Of a stretch of DNA of 16,322 nt, positions 1 to 8,131 are shown piece after piece (positions within the stretch are counted from its first letter, which is position 1; the number at the start of each line of letters is the position of its first letter). Where the stretch lies: positions 1-16,322 of the forward strand of contig JAUNHF010000015.1 in the NCBI GenBank assembly GCA_030524065.1, given 5' to 3'. Position numbers and translations under genes: made by a program. The notes beneath the pieces were generated by a model that made no database searches, was not told the DNA's origin, and worked only from the letters and a program-made list of their open reading frames with translations. The stretch is from Deinococcus sp. GTDB lineage: Bacteria > Deinococcota > Deinococci > Deinococcales > Deinococcaceae.

Positions 1-576
1 CAAGCGGCTCAGACCACCCAGCAGTCCGTCCATCAGCACATCCATGCTGTCATCGGACGGTATCCAGCGCCTGCCCATCCGCTCCATCTCGATGTTCACG
101 GTCTGGGTCAGGGGGGGCACGTTGCCGCTTTGGTACTGCCGCAGCATGGCCTCCGCCGCGGCACTTTCCAGGACGGCGTCGCTCGCCTTGCCCTGCATAT
201 TCGCCAGCATGACCTGCAAAAATGCTCCGTCGTTGATCATGCCCTCTGCCATCAGCAGGGCGTCCGTGCCGCTGACCCGCAGCCGCACCTGATTGCCCTG
301 CCCGCCGGTCACTTCGCAGCGGCTCTTGCGCATGATCTGATCCATCGTCTGCGCCGTGGCGGCGTCGTCAATCAGCGTGGTCATCAGCTGATTGACCGTC
401 CTCTCCTGCAGGCCCATCATATTGCCCAGGGCCACTTTCCAGTCCTTCTGGCTCAGGTCCCTGCAAAACTGCTGCATGGTGGCCTGAGGAGTAGCGCCGG
501 CGGCGGTGGCCTGCTGCGCCAGAGCCGCCGACGCGAAGCCCAGCAGCATGGTCATCATCGTTACTTTTGCTTGCAT
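1..576 (-). CDS. Secreted protein of unknown function (3' end outside window)
   Basis: No recognised family. Reading from the ATG at 576, 192 codons are open to the window edge, so the C-terminus is missing. The first 20 residues look like a Sec signal peptide: Lys4, a hydrophobic stretch (MLLGFASAALA) and an Ala-x-Ala type site before QQ at 21-22. The mature part is polar and mostly helical in composition, with Cys near residues 38 and 87. Repeated terms such as MMGLQERTVNQLMTTL and GMINDGAFLQVML suggest a soluble exported protein rather than a membrane protein. The start is supported by a TATGCT box 6 nt upstream and no Shine-Dalgarno. An internal Met7/Met8 start would shorten the signal peptide. 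It has the same strand as the hydrolases that follow upstream but its own promoter. Confidence 0.75.
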   Translation of the reverse strand, partial: MQAKVTMMTMLLGFASAALAQQATAAGATPQATMQQFCRDLSQKDWKVALGNMMGLQERTVNQLMTTLIDDAATAQTMDQIMRKSRCEVTGGQGNQVRLRVSGTDALLMAEGMINDGAFLQVMLANMQGKASDAVLESAAAEAMLRQYQSGNVPPLTQTVNIEMERMGRRWIPSDDSMDVLMDGLLGGLSRL

Positions 577-582
577 GCCCTG

Positions 583-588
583 AGCATA
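583..588 (-). promoter_or_regulatory. -10 box of leaderless promoter (secreted protein)
   Basis: TATGCT on the minus strand, 6 nt before the ATG at 576. At this spacing transcription would begin at or next to the start codon. No convincing -35 is seen. Confidence 0.5.
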
Positions 589-621
589 GATCAGGGCGCG
601 GCACCCAGGAAGCACATTTGC

Positions 622-1269
622 CTACAAGAAGGGATTGGTCTGCTGCTCGCGCGCGACCGTGGTGGCGGGGCCGTGGCCGGGATACACCGCCGTCTGCCCG
701 TCCAGGGTCAGCAGTTCGGCCTGGATGCCGGCCAGCAGCTGCGGATGGTTGCCGCCGGGCAGGTCGGTGCGCCCGATGCTGCCGGCAAACAGGGTGTCGC
801 CCGCCAGCACGAAGCCGTCTCCCACGAACACCACATGCCCCTGGGCGTGGCCGGGCAGGTCGCGGGCTCTCAAGTGCAGGCGGCCCGCGCTGAACTCCTG
901 GCCCTGGGCAATGCCCTGGTCGGCGGGGGTAGGTTGGGTCAGCGGCAGGCCAAACAGCGCTGCGCGCTCCTGGCCGGAGGCGTAGTCATCGGCGGCGTCT
1001 GGGTGCAGGTACACGGGCACGCCCAGCGCCTCCCGCACGGCCTGCACCGCGCCGATGTGGTCAAAGTGGCCGTGGGTGAGCAACGTGGCCTGCACCTGCA
1101 CGCCGCTGGCTTCCACCAGGGCCAGAATGCGCCCAGCGTCCTCGCCGGGGTCAATCAGGAATCCCTGCTGCTCGGGGCCGGCCACCAGAAAGCAGTTTTC
1201 CTGTAGGGGGCCGGTGGGCAGGGTCCAGATGCGGGCCTCGCCGTGTTGGGTGGGCGTGGGAAGGGTCAT
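622..1269 (-). CDS. MBL-fold metallo-hydrolase, glyoxalase II (GloC/YcbL)-like
   Basis: This is a 215-residue single-domain metallo-beta-lactamase-fold enzyme, probably a zinc-dependent thioester hydrolase of the hydroxyacylglutathione hydrolase group. The metal ligands are visible: T-HGHFDH (His66, His68, Asp70, His71), His141 in LPGH, Asp158 in LAGDTLF and His199 in YPGHG. The segment [10 protein letters not shown] (about 164-173) is typical of short GloC/YcbL glyoxalase II proteins, which lack the C-terminal glutathione-binding domain of GloB. The natural thiol carrier in Deinococcus would be bacillithiol, but that is inference. The ATG at 1269 follows a TACACT box by 6 nt. A paralogue lies directly upstream. 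Substrate is not proven by sequence. Confidence 0.88.
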   Translation of the reverse strand: MTLPTPTQHGEARIWTLPTGPLQENCFLVAGPEQQGFLIDPGEDAGRILALVEASGVQVQATLLTHGHFDHIGAVQAVREALGVPVYLHPDAADDYASGQERAALFGLPLTQPTPADQGIAQGQEFSAGRLHLRARDLPGHAQGHVVFVGDGFVLAGDTLFAGSIGRTDLPGGNHPQLLAGIQAELLTLDGQTAVYPGHGPATTVAREQQTNPFL

Positions 1270-1275
1270 GGAGCA

Positions 1276-1281
1276 AGTGTA
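1276..1281 (-). promoter_or_regulatory. -10 box of leaderless promoter (MBL hydrolase 1)
   Basis: TACACT on the minus strand, 6 nt before the ATG at 1269. No Shine-Dalgarno lies between. Confidence 0.55.
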
Positions 1282-1335
1282 GAGGGTGGCCGGACGGTAG
1301 GTGGTGCAAGGTTGCGGACGTGCCCTCTTTCGCCC

Positions 1336-2052
1336 TCAGCCTTTTGCCCCCTGCCCGTCCTCGGCCAGCCAGCGGCGAAACAGAGGACGCTCCCGCTCGG
1401 CGCCGACGGTGGTGGGCGCACCGTGACCGGGATAAATGACCGTGTGGGGCGGCAACGACAGCAGCTCCCGCACGATGCCGCGAAGAAGAAGGGTGCGGTC
1501 GGCGCCAGGCAGGTTGGTGGGGGCGATGGCTCCCCGGAACAGCGTGTCGCCGGCCAGCACGAAGCCGCCGCCCACGTATACGGTGTGCCCCGGCGAGTGC
1601 CCCGGTAGCTCGCGGGCGGTGAGCGATGCGGCACCTGCCGTGAAGGTCTGCCCCTGCCGTACCAGCGCGTCGGGCGGGCCCGGCTGCTGAAAGTCGCTTT
1701 CCCCGAATTGCTGTGCCAGCGCCCCGGCACCGGCGTACACCGGCAGCTCGGCGGCGTGCAGATACACCGGCACTTCTAACGCTTTTCGCACTGCGTCTGC
1801 TGCGCCGATGTGGTCGTAGTGACCGTGGGTCAGCAGGGTGGCCTGCACCTCGGCGCCGCTCGCCTCCACCATGCGCAGAATCTGGCCTGCGTCACTGCCG
1901 GGGTCTATCAGCAGCCCTGCGCCAAACTCGGGCGCATCAGTGACCAGCAGGCAATTCTGATTGAGCGTGCCGGTGGACAGGCAGCGCACCCAGGCTGCGC
2001 CGTGCTGCACAGGGTCCAGCTGGTGATAAGGGGGCGGCGCCAGGTCATTCAC
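1336..2052 (-). CDS. MBL-fold metallo-hydrolase, paralogue of the neighbouring gene
   Basis: A 238-residue metallo-beta-lactamase-fold hydrolase. THGHYDHIG carries His76, His78, Asp80 and His81. The later ligands lie in LPGHSPGH, LAGDTLF and YPGHG. It aligns with the 622-1269 product along its whole length, with identical stretches such as [10 protein letters not shown] and [10 protein letters not shown], so the pair looks like an old tandem duplication. The GRTDLPGG segment of the neighbour reads APTNLPGA here, which loses the Arg and changes Asp to Asn, so substrate choice may differ. The C-terminus has about 15 extra residues. The start is a GTG at 2052. No ATG is available in frame before a stop at 2101-2103. 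An overlapping 19-codon ORF carries the leaderless promoter, so translation may be coupled to it. Confidence 0.85.
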   Translation of the reverse strand: MNDLAPPPYHQLDPVQHGAAWVRCLSTGTLNQNCLLVTDAPEFGAGLLIDPGSDAGQILRMVEASGAEVQATLLTHGHYDHIGAADAVRKALEVPVYLHAAELPVYAGAGALAQQFGESDFQQPGPPDALVRQGQTFTAGAASLTARELPGHSPGHTVYVGGGFVLAGDTLFRGAIAPTNLPGADRTLLLRGIVRELLSLPPHTVIYPGHGAPTTVGAERERPLFRRWLAEDGQGAKG

Positions 2053-2104
2053 GGGCCAGCCCGCCGTTCTCTGGCGAGGGGCAGGCGGGGTGCAGGGCGG
2101 TCAT
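2045..2104 (-). CDS. Possible 19-residue leader ORF overlapping the MBL hydrolase start
   Basis: An ATG at 2104 stands 6 nt after a TACACT box, the spacing used by the other leaderless genes here. It opens a short frame, MTALHPACPSPENGGLARE, ending in TGA at 2047-2045. That stop overlaps the GTG start of the downstream hydrolase by 8 nt in a different frame. It could be a translated leader that delivers ribosomes to the GTG start. Alternatives are that the ATG is fortuitous, or that a base has been lost and this is an N-terminal extension. The paralogue has no such extension, which argues against the latter. Confidence 0.4.
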   Translation of the reverse strand: MTALHPACPSPENGGLARE

Positions 2105-2110
2105 GCCCGC

Positions 2111-2116
2111 AGTGTA
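2111..2116 (-). promoter_or_regulatory. -10 box upstream of the leader ORF and MBL hydrolase 2
   Basis: TACACT on the minus strand, 6 nt before the ATG at 2104 and 58 nt before the GTG at 2052. The spacing points to the small ORF, not the hydrolase, as the first translated codon of the transcript. Confidence 0.5.
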
Positions 2117-2155
2117 ATGGGCCGGGCTGAACCGGCGGACCCTGCCACCTTCTGT

Positions 2156-3109
2156 TCAGCCTGCTCCCTCGCCCAGCGCCGCTCTCGCCCCCAGCCCGAA
2201 CACCATAAAGCTCAGGCCCGGATTGGCGTAGGCTTCCAGCGCCCGCTCTAGCGTGTCCAGCGCCGTGTCCAGCCGGGCGCGGGCGTGCGGGCTTTCTTCA
2301 CGCCACACGAAGCGCAGCGCCTCTGCGTGCCAGGGGGTCCAGCCTTTTTCCAGGTCGGCCACGGCTTCCAGGGTGGGCAGCAGCCCTTCACGCAGCGCCG
2401 CGTGCAGACTGGCCGCAGAGGCCAACGCCGCCGCCACCTCGTCCGCATGGGCCAGCACCCCGGCGCGGCCAGCGGCAAAAGCGACCAGCTCCTGGGAGTT
2501 CAGGTCCGGGCGGCCCTCCACCTGCCGGGCCAGCTCCTCATGCAGGGCGCTGTCGTCCAGCGGGGGCACACTCAGGCGGGTGCTGCGGCTGACCAGGGTG
2601 GGCATCACCGCCCGCACGTCGCCGGCCAGCAGCAGGAACAGGGCGCCGTGGGGCGGTTCCTCCATCAGCTTGAGCAGCGCGTTGGCGGCTTCGGCGCCCA
2701 GGTACTCGGCCCCGTGAATCAGCACCGCCCGGCGGCGGTAGGTGGGGCGCACTTCCAGAAATTCAAAGACGTGCGTGTCGTAGTCGCGGCCCTTGTCACG
2801 GCTTTCCAGCACCGCCCCGATGGGAATGATCTTGCGCCGCGCCGCCCGCCCCGTGCTGGTGGTTTCACGCGGAGCCAGTTCCAGCAAATCCGGATGCGCC
2901 CCCGCCGCCAGCGCCCGGCAACTGGGGCACACGCCGCAGGCTTCGCCGCCCATGCCGCGCCCGCCTGAGCAGTTGAGCGCCGCAAAAGTCGCCAGCGCCA
3001 GCGCCGCCGCGCCCCCGTACTCGGGGCCGGTCAGCAGCAGGGCGTTGCCGCGCGACGCGGCCGCCTGTTCCAGCAGCGGCAGGTGGGCGTGGGGGAGGGT
3101 GGGGAGCAT
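2156..3109 (-). CDS. holB: DNA polymerase III delta prime subunit
   Basis: Clamp-loader subunit that helps load the beta clamp on DNA during replication. The 317-residue protein has the four-cysteine zinc module of clamp-loader AAA+ proteins (Cys47, Cys58, Cys61, Cys64 in CSGG..CGVCPSC). It has no functional Walker A: the equivalent position reads [13 protein letters not shown]. This is what is expected of the non-ATPase delta prime rather than gamma/tau. The stretch [14 protein letters not shown] and the [11 protein letters not shown] segment (SRC/SRT region) are family hallmarks. The length fits delta prime. The ATG at 3109 lies 7 nt after TAGACT. It is divergent from the small exported-protein gene, with 65 bp between them. 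Confidence 0.9.
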   Translation of the reverse strand: MLPTLPHAHLPLLEQAAASRGNALLLTGPEYGGAAALALATFAALNCSGGRGMGGEACGVCPSCRALAAGAHPDLLELAPRETTSTGRAARRKIIPIGAVLESRDKGRDYDTHVFEFLEVRPTYRRRAVLIHGAEYLGAEAANALLKLMEEPPHGALFLLLAGDVRAVMPTLVSRSTRLSVPPLDDSALHEELARQVEGRPDLNSQELVAFAAGRAGVLAHADEVAAALASAASLHAALREGLLPTLEAVADLEKGWTPWHAEALRFVWREESPHARARLDTALDTLERALEAYANPGLSFMVFGLGARAALGEGAG

Positions 3110-3116
3110 GGGGAAC

Positions 3117-3122
3117 AGTCTA
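3117..3122 (-). promoter_or_regulatory. -10 box of leaderless promoter (holB)
   Basis: TAGACT on the minus strand, 7 nt before the ATG at 3109. Confidence 0.6.
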
Positions 3123-3161
3123 GAGCGGCGCCCTGGGTGGCAAAGGAAGTCCGCGTCTCCC

Positions 3162-3167
3162 TAGAAT
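3162..3167 (+). promoter_or_regulatory. -10 box of leaderless promoter (small exported protein)
   Basis: TAGAAT, 7 nt before the ATG at 3175. It shares the 65-bp divergent region with the holB promoter, the two -10 boxes being about 39 bp apart. Confidence 0.6.
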
Positions 3168-3174
3168 CGGTGCC

Positions 3175-3564
3175 ATGCGCCGCCTTGCCCTGACGACTGT
3201 TGCCTGTGCCCTGATGGGGACCGCTGCGGCGGAGATGCTGGCAGCGGACACCACCAACGTCAATTTCAACCGGTTCCTGGCGGCTCAGAAGTTGCCGGTT
3301 TGCCAGCCGGGGACTTACTTTTCTTTTTTGTCCAGCAGTGCGCCAGAATACACTGCGCCCAGAGAGGCGTCGGCAGAGTTTTCGCTCGCTCTTTTTAGGG
3401 ACTTTATTGCAGAAGGCCGGCAGGTGCTGCGGCAAGTGGCGGCGCTGGAGAGCCTGACCCTGTACGTACAGTCGGCGGACGGAACGCACGAGGTCTACAA
3501 AGAAACCTACATAGACGGCTACGCATTGCAGCAAAATTGCCAAGTGAAACCGGCGGCCAAGTGA
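3175..3564 (+). CDS. Small exported protein of unknown function
   Basis: No family recognised. The 129-residue product begins with a Sec-type signal peptide: RR at 2-3, a hydrophobic core [16 protein letters not shown], and a likely cleavage after AAA or AEM near residues 19-24. The mature domain of about 105 residues has two cysteines, in [10 protein letters not shown] and QQNCQVKP, that could form a disulfide. A polar C-terminal half ([10 protein letters not shown]) follows. GC is about 54% in the two 60-nt lines counted by hand at 3301-3420, well below neighbouring genes, so it may be a more recent arrival or a relaxed gene. The ATG is set by TAGAAT 7 nt upstream. Its TGA overlaps the GTG of the following dehydrogenase (GTGA), which suggests translational coupling. 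Confidence 0.75.
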   Translation: MRRLALTTVACALMGTAAAEMLAADTTNVNFNRFLAAQKLPVCQPGTYFSFLSSSAPEYTAPREASAEFSLALFRDFIAEGRQVLRQVAALESLTLYVQSADGTHEVYKETYIDGYALQQNCQVKPAAK

Positions 3565-4352
3565 GCCGCCCGGCGCCCACCTATCTGGCCGCTGACCGCC
3601 CCGTCGCCTTGCTGACCGGTGCGTCCAGCGGGATCGGTGAGGCTACGGCCTACGAGCTGAGTGCGCGGGGCTACGCGCTGGTGCTGGCGGCGCGGCGCGG
3701 CGAGCGGCTGCACCGACTGGCCCGCGAACTGGACCCCAGCGGGTCGCGGGTCATCGCCGTGCCAGGCGACGTGAGCGACGCCGCCGCCCGTGAAGCGCTG
3801 CTGGCCGCCGCGCTGCGCCACTTCGGGCGGGTTGATGTGCTGGTGAACAATGCCGGCGTGGGCCTGGGCGGCGGCGTGTGGTGGCAGGACCCCGACTGGG
3901 GGCGGGTGCTGCGGGTCAACCTCGAAGCGGTGATGGCCTTGACGGCGCTGGCGCTGCCCGGCATGTTGGAGCGCCGCCGGGGTCACATCGTGAACGTGGC
4001 TTCGGTGGCGGGGCAGGTGGCGACCGAAAGCGTGTACAGCGCCAGCAAATTTGGGGTGCGGGGCTTTACTTTCGCGCTGCGCCGGGAGCTGTGGGGCAGC
4101 GGAGTGGAGGTGAGCGCGGTCTCACCGGGCTTTGTGCTGACCGAGATGACCGCCCGCAGCCGCCTGAAGCTGCCGGGGTTGTCCATGCCAGGGCCAGAAG
4201 TTGTGGCCCGCGCTATTACTGACGTGCTGGAGCGCCCCCGCCGCGAGGTGACGGTGCCGCGCCTGTACCGCCTGGCGGCCCTGGCCGAAGCGCTTCCGGC
4301 CCTGAGTGACCCGCTGATTGCGCGGGGCTACAGCGCCCGGCGGCGCCGGTAG
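3561..4352 (+). CDS. Short-chain dehydrogenase/reductase (classical SDR)
   Basis: NAD(P)-dependent oxidoreductase of the classical SDR family, 263 residues from the chosen GTG. The Rossmann glycine motif TGASSGIG is at 19-26 and NNAGVG at 96-101. The catalytic Tyr159 and Lys163 lie in YSASK, with Ser148 upstream in NVASVAG. An Arg-Arg at 45-46 after the second strand (LAARRGE) suggests NADP(H) preference. The substrate cannot be read from sequence. The GTG at 3561 forms a GTGA overlap with the stop of the exported-protein gene. A TTG at 3537 in the same frame would add eight residues but overlap further, so GTG is preferred. The gene is convergent with the cation transporter, only 7 bp separating the stop codons, and no terminator hairpin fits there. 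Confidence 0.88.
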   Translation: MSRPAPTYLAADRPVALLTGASSGIGEATAYELSARGYALVLAARRGERLHRLARELDPSGSRVIAVPGDVSDAAAREALLAAALRHFGRVDVLVNNAGVGLGGGVWWQDPDWGRVLRVNLEAVMALTALALPGMLERRRGHIVNVASVAGQVATESVYSASKFGVRGFTFALRRELWGSGVEVSAVSPGFVLTEMTARSRLKLPGLSMPGPEVVARAITDVLERPRREVTVPRLYRLAALAEALPALSDPLIARGYSARRRR

Positions 4353-4359
4353 CTTCTCT

Positions 4360-5331
<972 letters not shown>

Positions 5332-5339
5332 GGGTCCTC

Positions 5340-5345
5340 AGTCTA
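5340..5345 (-). promoter_or_regulatory. -10 box of leaderless promoter (cation transporter)
   Basis: TAGACT on the minus strand, 8 nt before the ATG at 5331. It lies in the 51-bp gap after the metallophosphoesterase gene. Confidence 0.5.
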
Positions 5346-5382
5346 GCCCCGGCCCCGGCCGGTTTCGGTTCTGACCCCGCTG

Positions 5383-6153
5383 CTAACGCCCGCTGCTCAG
5401 GCGCTGCGCCAGCGCTTCGGGCAGGCCGGCGGCGCGCAGGTCGCGCTGGGTGTGCGCGGCGTCATAGGGCACCCGGAACACTTCCAGCGTGCGCTTGTCG
5501 CTGTCGTACACGCCATAAGACGCCCTGGGGTCACCGTCACGGGGCTGGCCCACGCTGCCGGGGTTGAGAATCACGCGGGCCTTGGGCGGCACCGGGTAGC
5601 GCACCGAGGTCTGGCCTGGCAGCACGGCCAGGGGTTGGCAGCGCATCCACTCGGCCGCCGTGCCGCTGAGGGTGGCGTAGGCGGCCGGCAGGTGGGTGTG
5701 CCCCACAAAGGCCAGGGTGCCGTCCCAGGCGCGGAAGCTGCGCCGGGCAGCGTCCATGTCGGTGTATTCGCTCAGCGACAGCGGCGAGCCGTGGCGCATT
5801 CGGGCGCCCAGGGCCGCTTCCTCGATCATGTCTTTCCAGCTGCGCACGTAGCGCAGGTCACGCTCGCTCAGGCGGCCAATCTGCCAGGCCAGGACCTGCG
5901 AGGCGGTGCCCACCGTCGCCGCTTTGAGGCCGTCGGCCAGGTGCAGCAGGCCCAGGTCATGGTTGCCCAGCACGCACTGAGCGCGCAGGCTTTGCAGGGT
6001 TTCCAGCACTTCGCGGGGATGGGGACCGTAGCCCAGGGCGTCGCCCAGAAAATAGGTGGCGCCGTAGCGTGCCCCGCCCCGGTGCGCGTGCTCCACCACG
6101 GCGTCCAGTGCAGGCTGGTTGGCATGAATATCGGACAGGAGCAAAACACGCAC
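5383..6153 (-). CDS. YfcE-type metallophosphoesterase
   Basis: Calcineurin-fold phosphoesterase with a dinuclear metal centre, 256 residues, cytoplasmic. Ligands are seen in order: Asp8 and His10 (LSDIHAN), Asp38 (LGDALGYGPHP), Asn64 and His65 (LGNHD), a later RHGSP histidine and GHTHLP. The segment LNPGSVGQPRDGDPRASYGVYD confirms the YfcE/YvnB-like phosphodiesterase branch. The physiological substrate is unknown. The start is GTG at 6153, giving MRVLLLSDIH with the metal motif at its usual distance, 7 nt after TAATCT. It is divergent from the M3 peptidase with only 51 bp between starts. Confidence 0.9.
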   Translation of the reverse strand: MRVLLLSDIHANQPALDAVVEHAHRGGARYGATYFLGDALGYGPHPREVLETLQSLRAQCVLGNHDLGLLHLADGLKAATVGTASQVLAWQIGRLSERDLRYVRSWKDMIEEAALGARMRHGSPLSLSEYTDMDAARRSFRAWDGTLAFVGHTHLPAAYATLSGTAAEWMRCQPLAVLPGQTSVRYPVPPKARVILNPGSVGQPRDGDPRASYGVYDSDKRTLEVFRVPYDAAHTQRDLRAAGLPEALAQRLSSGR

Positions 6154-6160
6154 GCCCTAT

Positions 6161-6166
6161 AGATTA
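6161..6166 (-). promoter_or_regulatory. -10 box of leaderless promoter (metallophosphoesterase)
   Basis: TAATCT on the minus strand, 7 nt before the GTG at 6153. It is the only one of these leaderless genes whose initiator is GTG. Confidence 0.5.
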
Positions 6167-6191
6167 GCAACGCCGCCACGCTGGGGGGGCA

Positions 6192-6197
6192 TAGACT
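6192..6197 (+). promoter_or_regulatory. -10 box of leaderless promoter (M3 peptidase)
   Basis: TAGACT, 7 nt before the ATG at 6205. It lies 25 bp from the divergent -10 box, so the two core promoters overlap. Confidence 0.6.
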
Positions 6198-6204
6198 GTA
6201 GCCC

Positions 6205-7917
6205 ATGATCCCATCAGACCAAGTAGAGCAGACGCTGGAGGTGTCTGCCGCAGCCAGTGAATGGGCGCACTTCGCTCCCCGTTATCAGGCGCTGCTGGAG
6301 CGCCCCCTGAGCGCCGCAGACGTGCCCGAGTGGCTGCGGGAGTGGTCAGACCTGGCCGCCGAACTGGAAGGCACCGGCAACCGCCTGAGCATCTGCGCCG
6401 ACCTGCACACGGACGACGGCGCCGTGCAGGAGCGCCACCGCCGCTTTATGGCCGAGGTGGTCCCGCCGGCCCAGCGAGCCGAGCAGGCCCTCAAGGAAAA
6501 GTGGCTGGCGGTGCCCGGCTACCGCCCGGCGCCCGACACCGAGCTGCTGTACCGCCGCGTGCGCGACGCCGCAGGCCTGTTCCGTGAGGCGAACGTAGAG
6601 CTGGGCGTGGTCCACTCGGAGCAGACCACCCGCCACGCCCAGCTGACCGGCAACCAGAAAGTGACCCTGGGCGGCGAGGAACTGACCGTGCCGCAGGTGA
6701 AGGCCCGGCTGGACAGCCCTGAGCGCAGCGAACGTGAAGCCGCCTGGCGGGCGCTGGCCCACAGCAATCAGGCGCTGGCCCAGGAGCTGAACCCGCTGAT
6801 GCTGGAGCTGCTGGAGACCCGCCGCCGCCTGGCCGCCAATGCCGACCTGCCCGACTTCCGCGCCTACCGCTGGCGCGAGCTGGACCGGGTGGACTACAGC
6901 CCCGAGCAGTGCCTGGACTTTCACCGCGCGGTGGCCGAGCAGGTGGTGCCCTTGGCCGCGCAGGAAGTGCAGGCCATCGCCGCCGAGCTGGGCCTGGACT
7001 CGGTGCGGCCCTGGGACTACAACCGGTCGGGCCTGCTGGACCCAAAGGGGCGCCCGCCCATGCAGCCTTTTTCCGGAGGGGCCGAGCTGGAAGCGCTGGC
7101 GCAGCGGGCCTTTGTCGGCCTGGACAGCGGCCTGAGCGACCGCTTCGCCCAGATGCGCGAACAGGGCCTGCTGGACCTGGAATCGCGCCCCGGCAAGATG
7201 CCGCACGCCTACTGCAACTATTTCCCGGTCACCAACCAGCCCTTTGTGCTGATGAATGTGGTGGGCAGCGCCGAGGACGTGCGGGTGCTGTTTCATGAGG
7301 TGGGCCACGCCTTTCACGGCTTTTATTCGGGGGGCAGCCAGCCGCTCACCTGGAACCGCTGGAGCCCAATTGAGTTCGTGGAGATTCCCAGCATGGCAAT
7401 GGAATTCCTGACGCTGGACCACCTGGGCCACGCCCTGAGTGCCGAAGACCTGGCCCGCTACCGCCGCCAACTGCTGCTGGGCGTGGTGGCCTTTTTGCCC
7501 TGGGCCGCGCAGATGGACGCTTTTCAGCACTGGCTGTACGTGGACGCCCCGCAGGACGTGACGGCAGACGACCTGAACGCCAAGTGGCTGGAGCTGGACC
7601 GCCTGTACCACCCCTTCGTGAACTGGGACGGCCTGGACGAAAGCGTGCGGGCGCAGGGCTGGCACTACTACCACATCTTTCAGGTGCCGTTTTATTATAT
7701 CGAGTACGCCATGTGTTATCTGGCCGCCGTCAGCATCTGGCGTGGGGCGCAGGCCGACCCCGCCGCCGCGCTGGAGCGCTACAAGGCGGCGCTGCGCCTG
7801 GGCAGCACCCGCCCGGTGCCCGAGCTGTACGCCGCCGCCGGAGCCGAGTTCCGCTTTGACGCGCAGTATATCGGCGGGCTGATGGAGTTTCTGCGCGGGC
7901 AGCTGCGGGAGGGGTGA
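6205..7917 (+). CDS. M3 family oligoendopeptidase
   Basis: Zinc metallopeptidase of the thimet oligopeptidase/PepF family that cleaves short peptides in the cytoplasm, 570 residues (normal for the family). The zinc motif HEVGH is at 364-368 with catalytic Glu365. The third ligand is probably Glu393 in FVEIPS, 29 residues after His364 as in thimet oligopeptidase. The C-terminal [20 protein letters not shown] supplies the conserved His/Tyr residues that bind the substrate carbonyl. No signal peptide is seen. The N-terminal 190 residues are helical, as expected for the domain covering the active-site channel. The ATG at 6205 is set by TAGACT 7 nt upstream. It may continue into the small broken ORF 24 nt downstream. 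Confidence 0.93.
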   Translation: MIPSDQVEQTLEVSAAASEWAHFAPRYQALLERPLSAADVPEWLREWSDLAAELEGTGNRLSICADLHTDDGAVQERHRRFMAEVVPPAQRAEQALKEKWLAVPGYRPAPDTELLYRRVRDAAGLFREANVELGVVHSEQTTRHAQLTGNQKVTLGGEELTVPQVKARLDSPERSEREAAWRALAHSNQALAQELNPLMLELLETRRRLAANADLPDFRAYRWRELDRVDYSPEQCLDFHRAVAEQVVPLAAQEVQAIAAELGLDSVRPWDYNRSGLLDPKGRPPMQPFSGGAELEALAQRAFVGLDSGLSDRFAQMREQGLLDLESRPGKMPHAYCNYFPVTNQPFVLMNVVGSAEDVRVLFHEVGHAFHGFYSGGSQPLTWNRWSPIEFVEIPSMAMEFLTLDHLGHALSAEDLARYRRQLLLGVVAFLPWAAQMDAFQHWLYVDAPQDVTADDLNAKWLELDRLYHPFVNWDGLDESVRAQGWHYYHIFQVPFYYIEYAMCYLAAVSIWRGAQADPAAALERYKAALRLGSTRPVPELYAAAGAEFRFDAQYIGGLMEFLRGQLREG

Positions 7918-7941
7918 AGGCGACAGGCACGGGTCTCTGAG

Positions 7942-8101
7942 GTGAATAGGGGCTACATCACCCTGCGCTGGCACCGGGGAGGACGGTGGCCCGCTGCTGC
8001 TCGACTTTGACGTCCAGGGTGAGCTGGTCGGGACGGAGTTCTTCCAGTTCAGCCGGTGGCGGGCGGCGCTGGCTGGGGTCGAGGAGCTGGGAGGGGGCTG
8101 A
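7942..8101 (+). pseudogene. Small ORF broken by a single-base frameshift
   Basis: The 214-bp gap between the peptidase and asparaginase genes has coding character in two consecutive frames. From GTG 7942 the frame reads VNRGYITLRWHR, then becomes unlike protein and stops at 8008-8010. From about 7978 the next frame reads GEDGGPLLLDFDVQGELVGT and on to EELGGG, stopping at 8099-8101. This second frame has no start codon of its own. The shift falls at the G-run in CACCGGGGAGG, where removing one G joins the halves into a protein of about 52 residues. LLLDFDxxGELVG resembles the end of small DUF2283-type proteins, a weak similarity. It is either a real pseudogene or a sequencing error in the G-run. 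Confidence 0.5.
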
Positions 8102-8119
8102 GCACGAGCCCTGCGCCCC

Positions 8120-8125
8120 TATACT
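8120..8125 (+). promoter_or_regulatory. -10 box of leaderless promoter (asparaginase)
   Basis: TATACT, 6 nt before the ATG at 8132. A poor -35 (CTGAGC at 8098-8103) is spaced 16 bp upstream. Confidence 0.6.
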
Positions 8126-8131
8126 GCCCCC

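Noticed and set aside
130..1206. Plus-strand open frame (358 codons) opposite the secreted protein and first MBL hydrolase
   Set aside because: It covers two genes with clear motifs or signal peptide on the other strand. Its translation is His/Gln/Gly-rich without a fold signature.
6346..7974. Long minus-strand open frame (542 codons) opposite the M3 peptidase
   Set aside because: It mirrors the peptidase, whose HEVGH motif and full-length match are decisive. The opposite frame is low-complexity His/Gln/Val/Gly, as expected from high-GC antisense.
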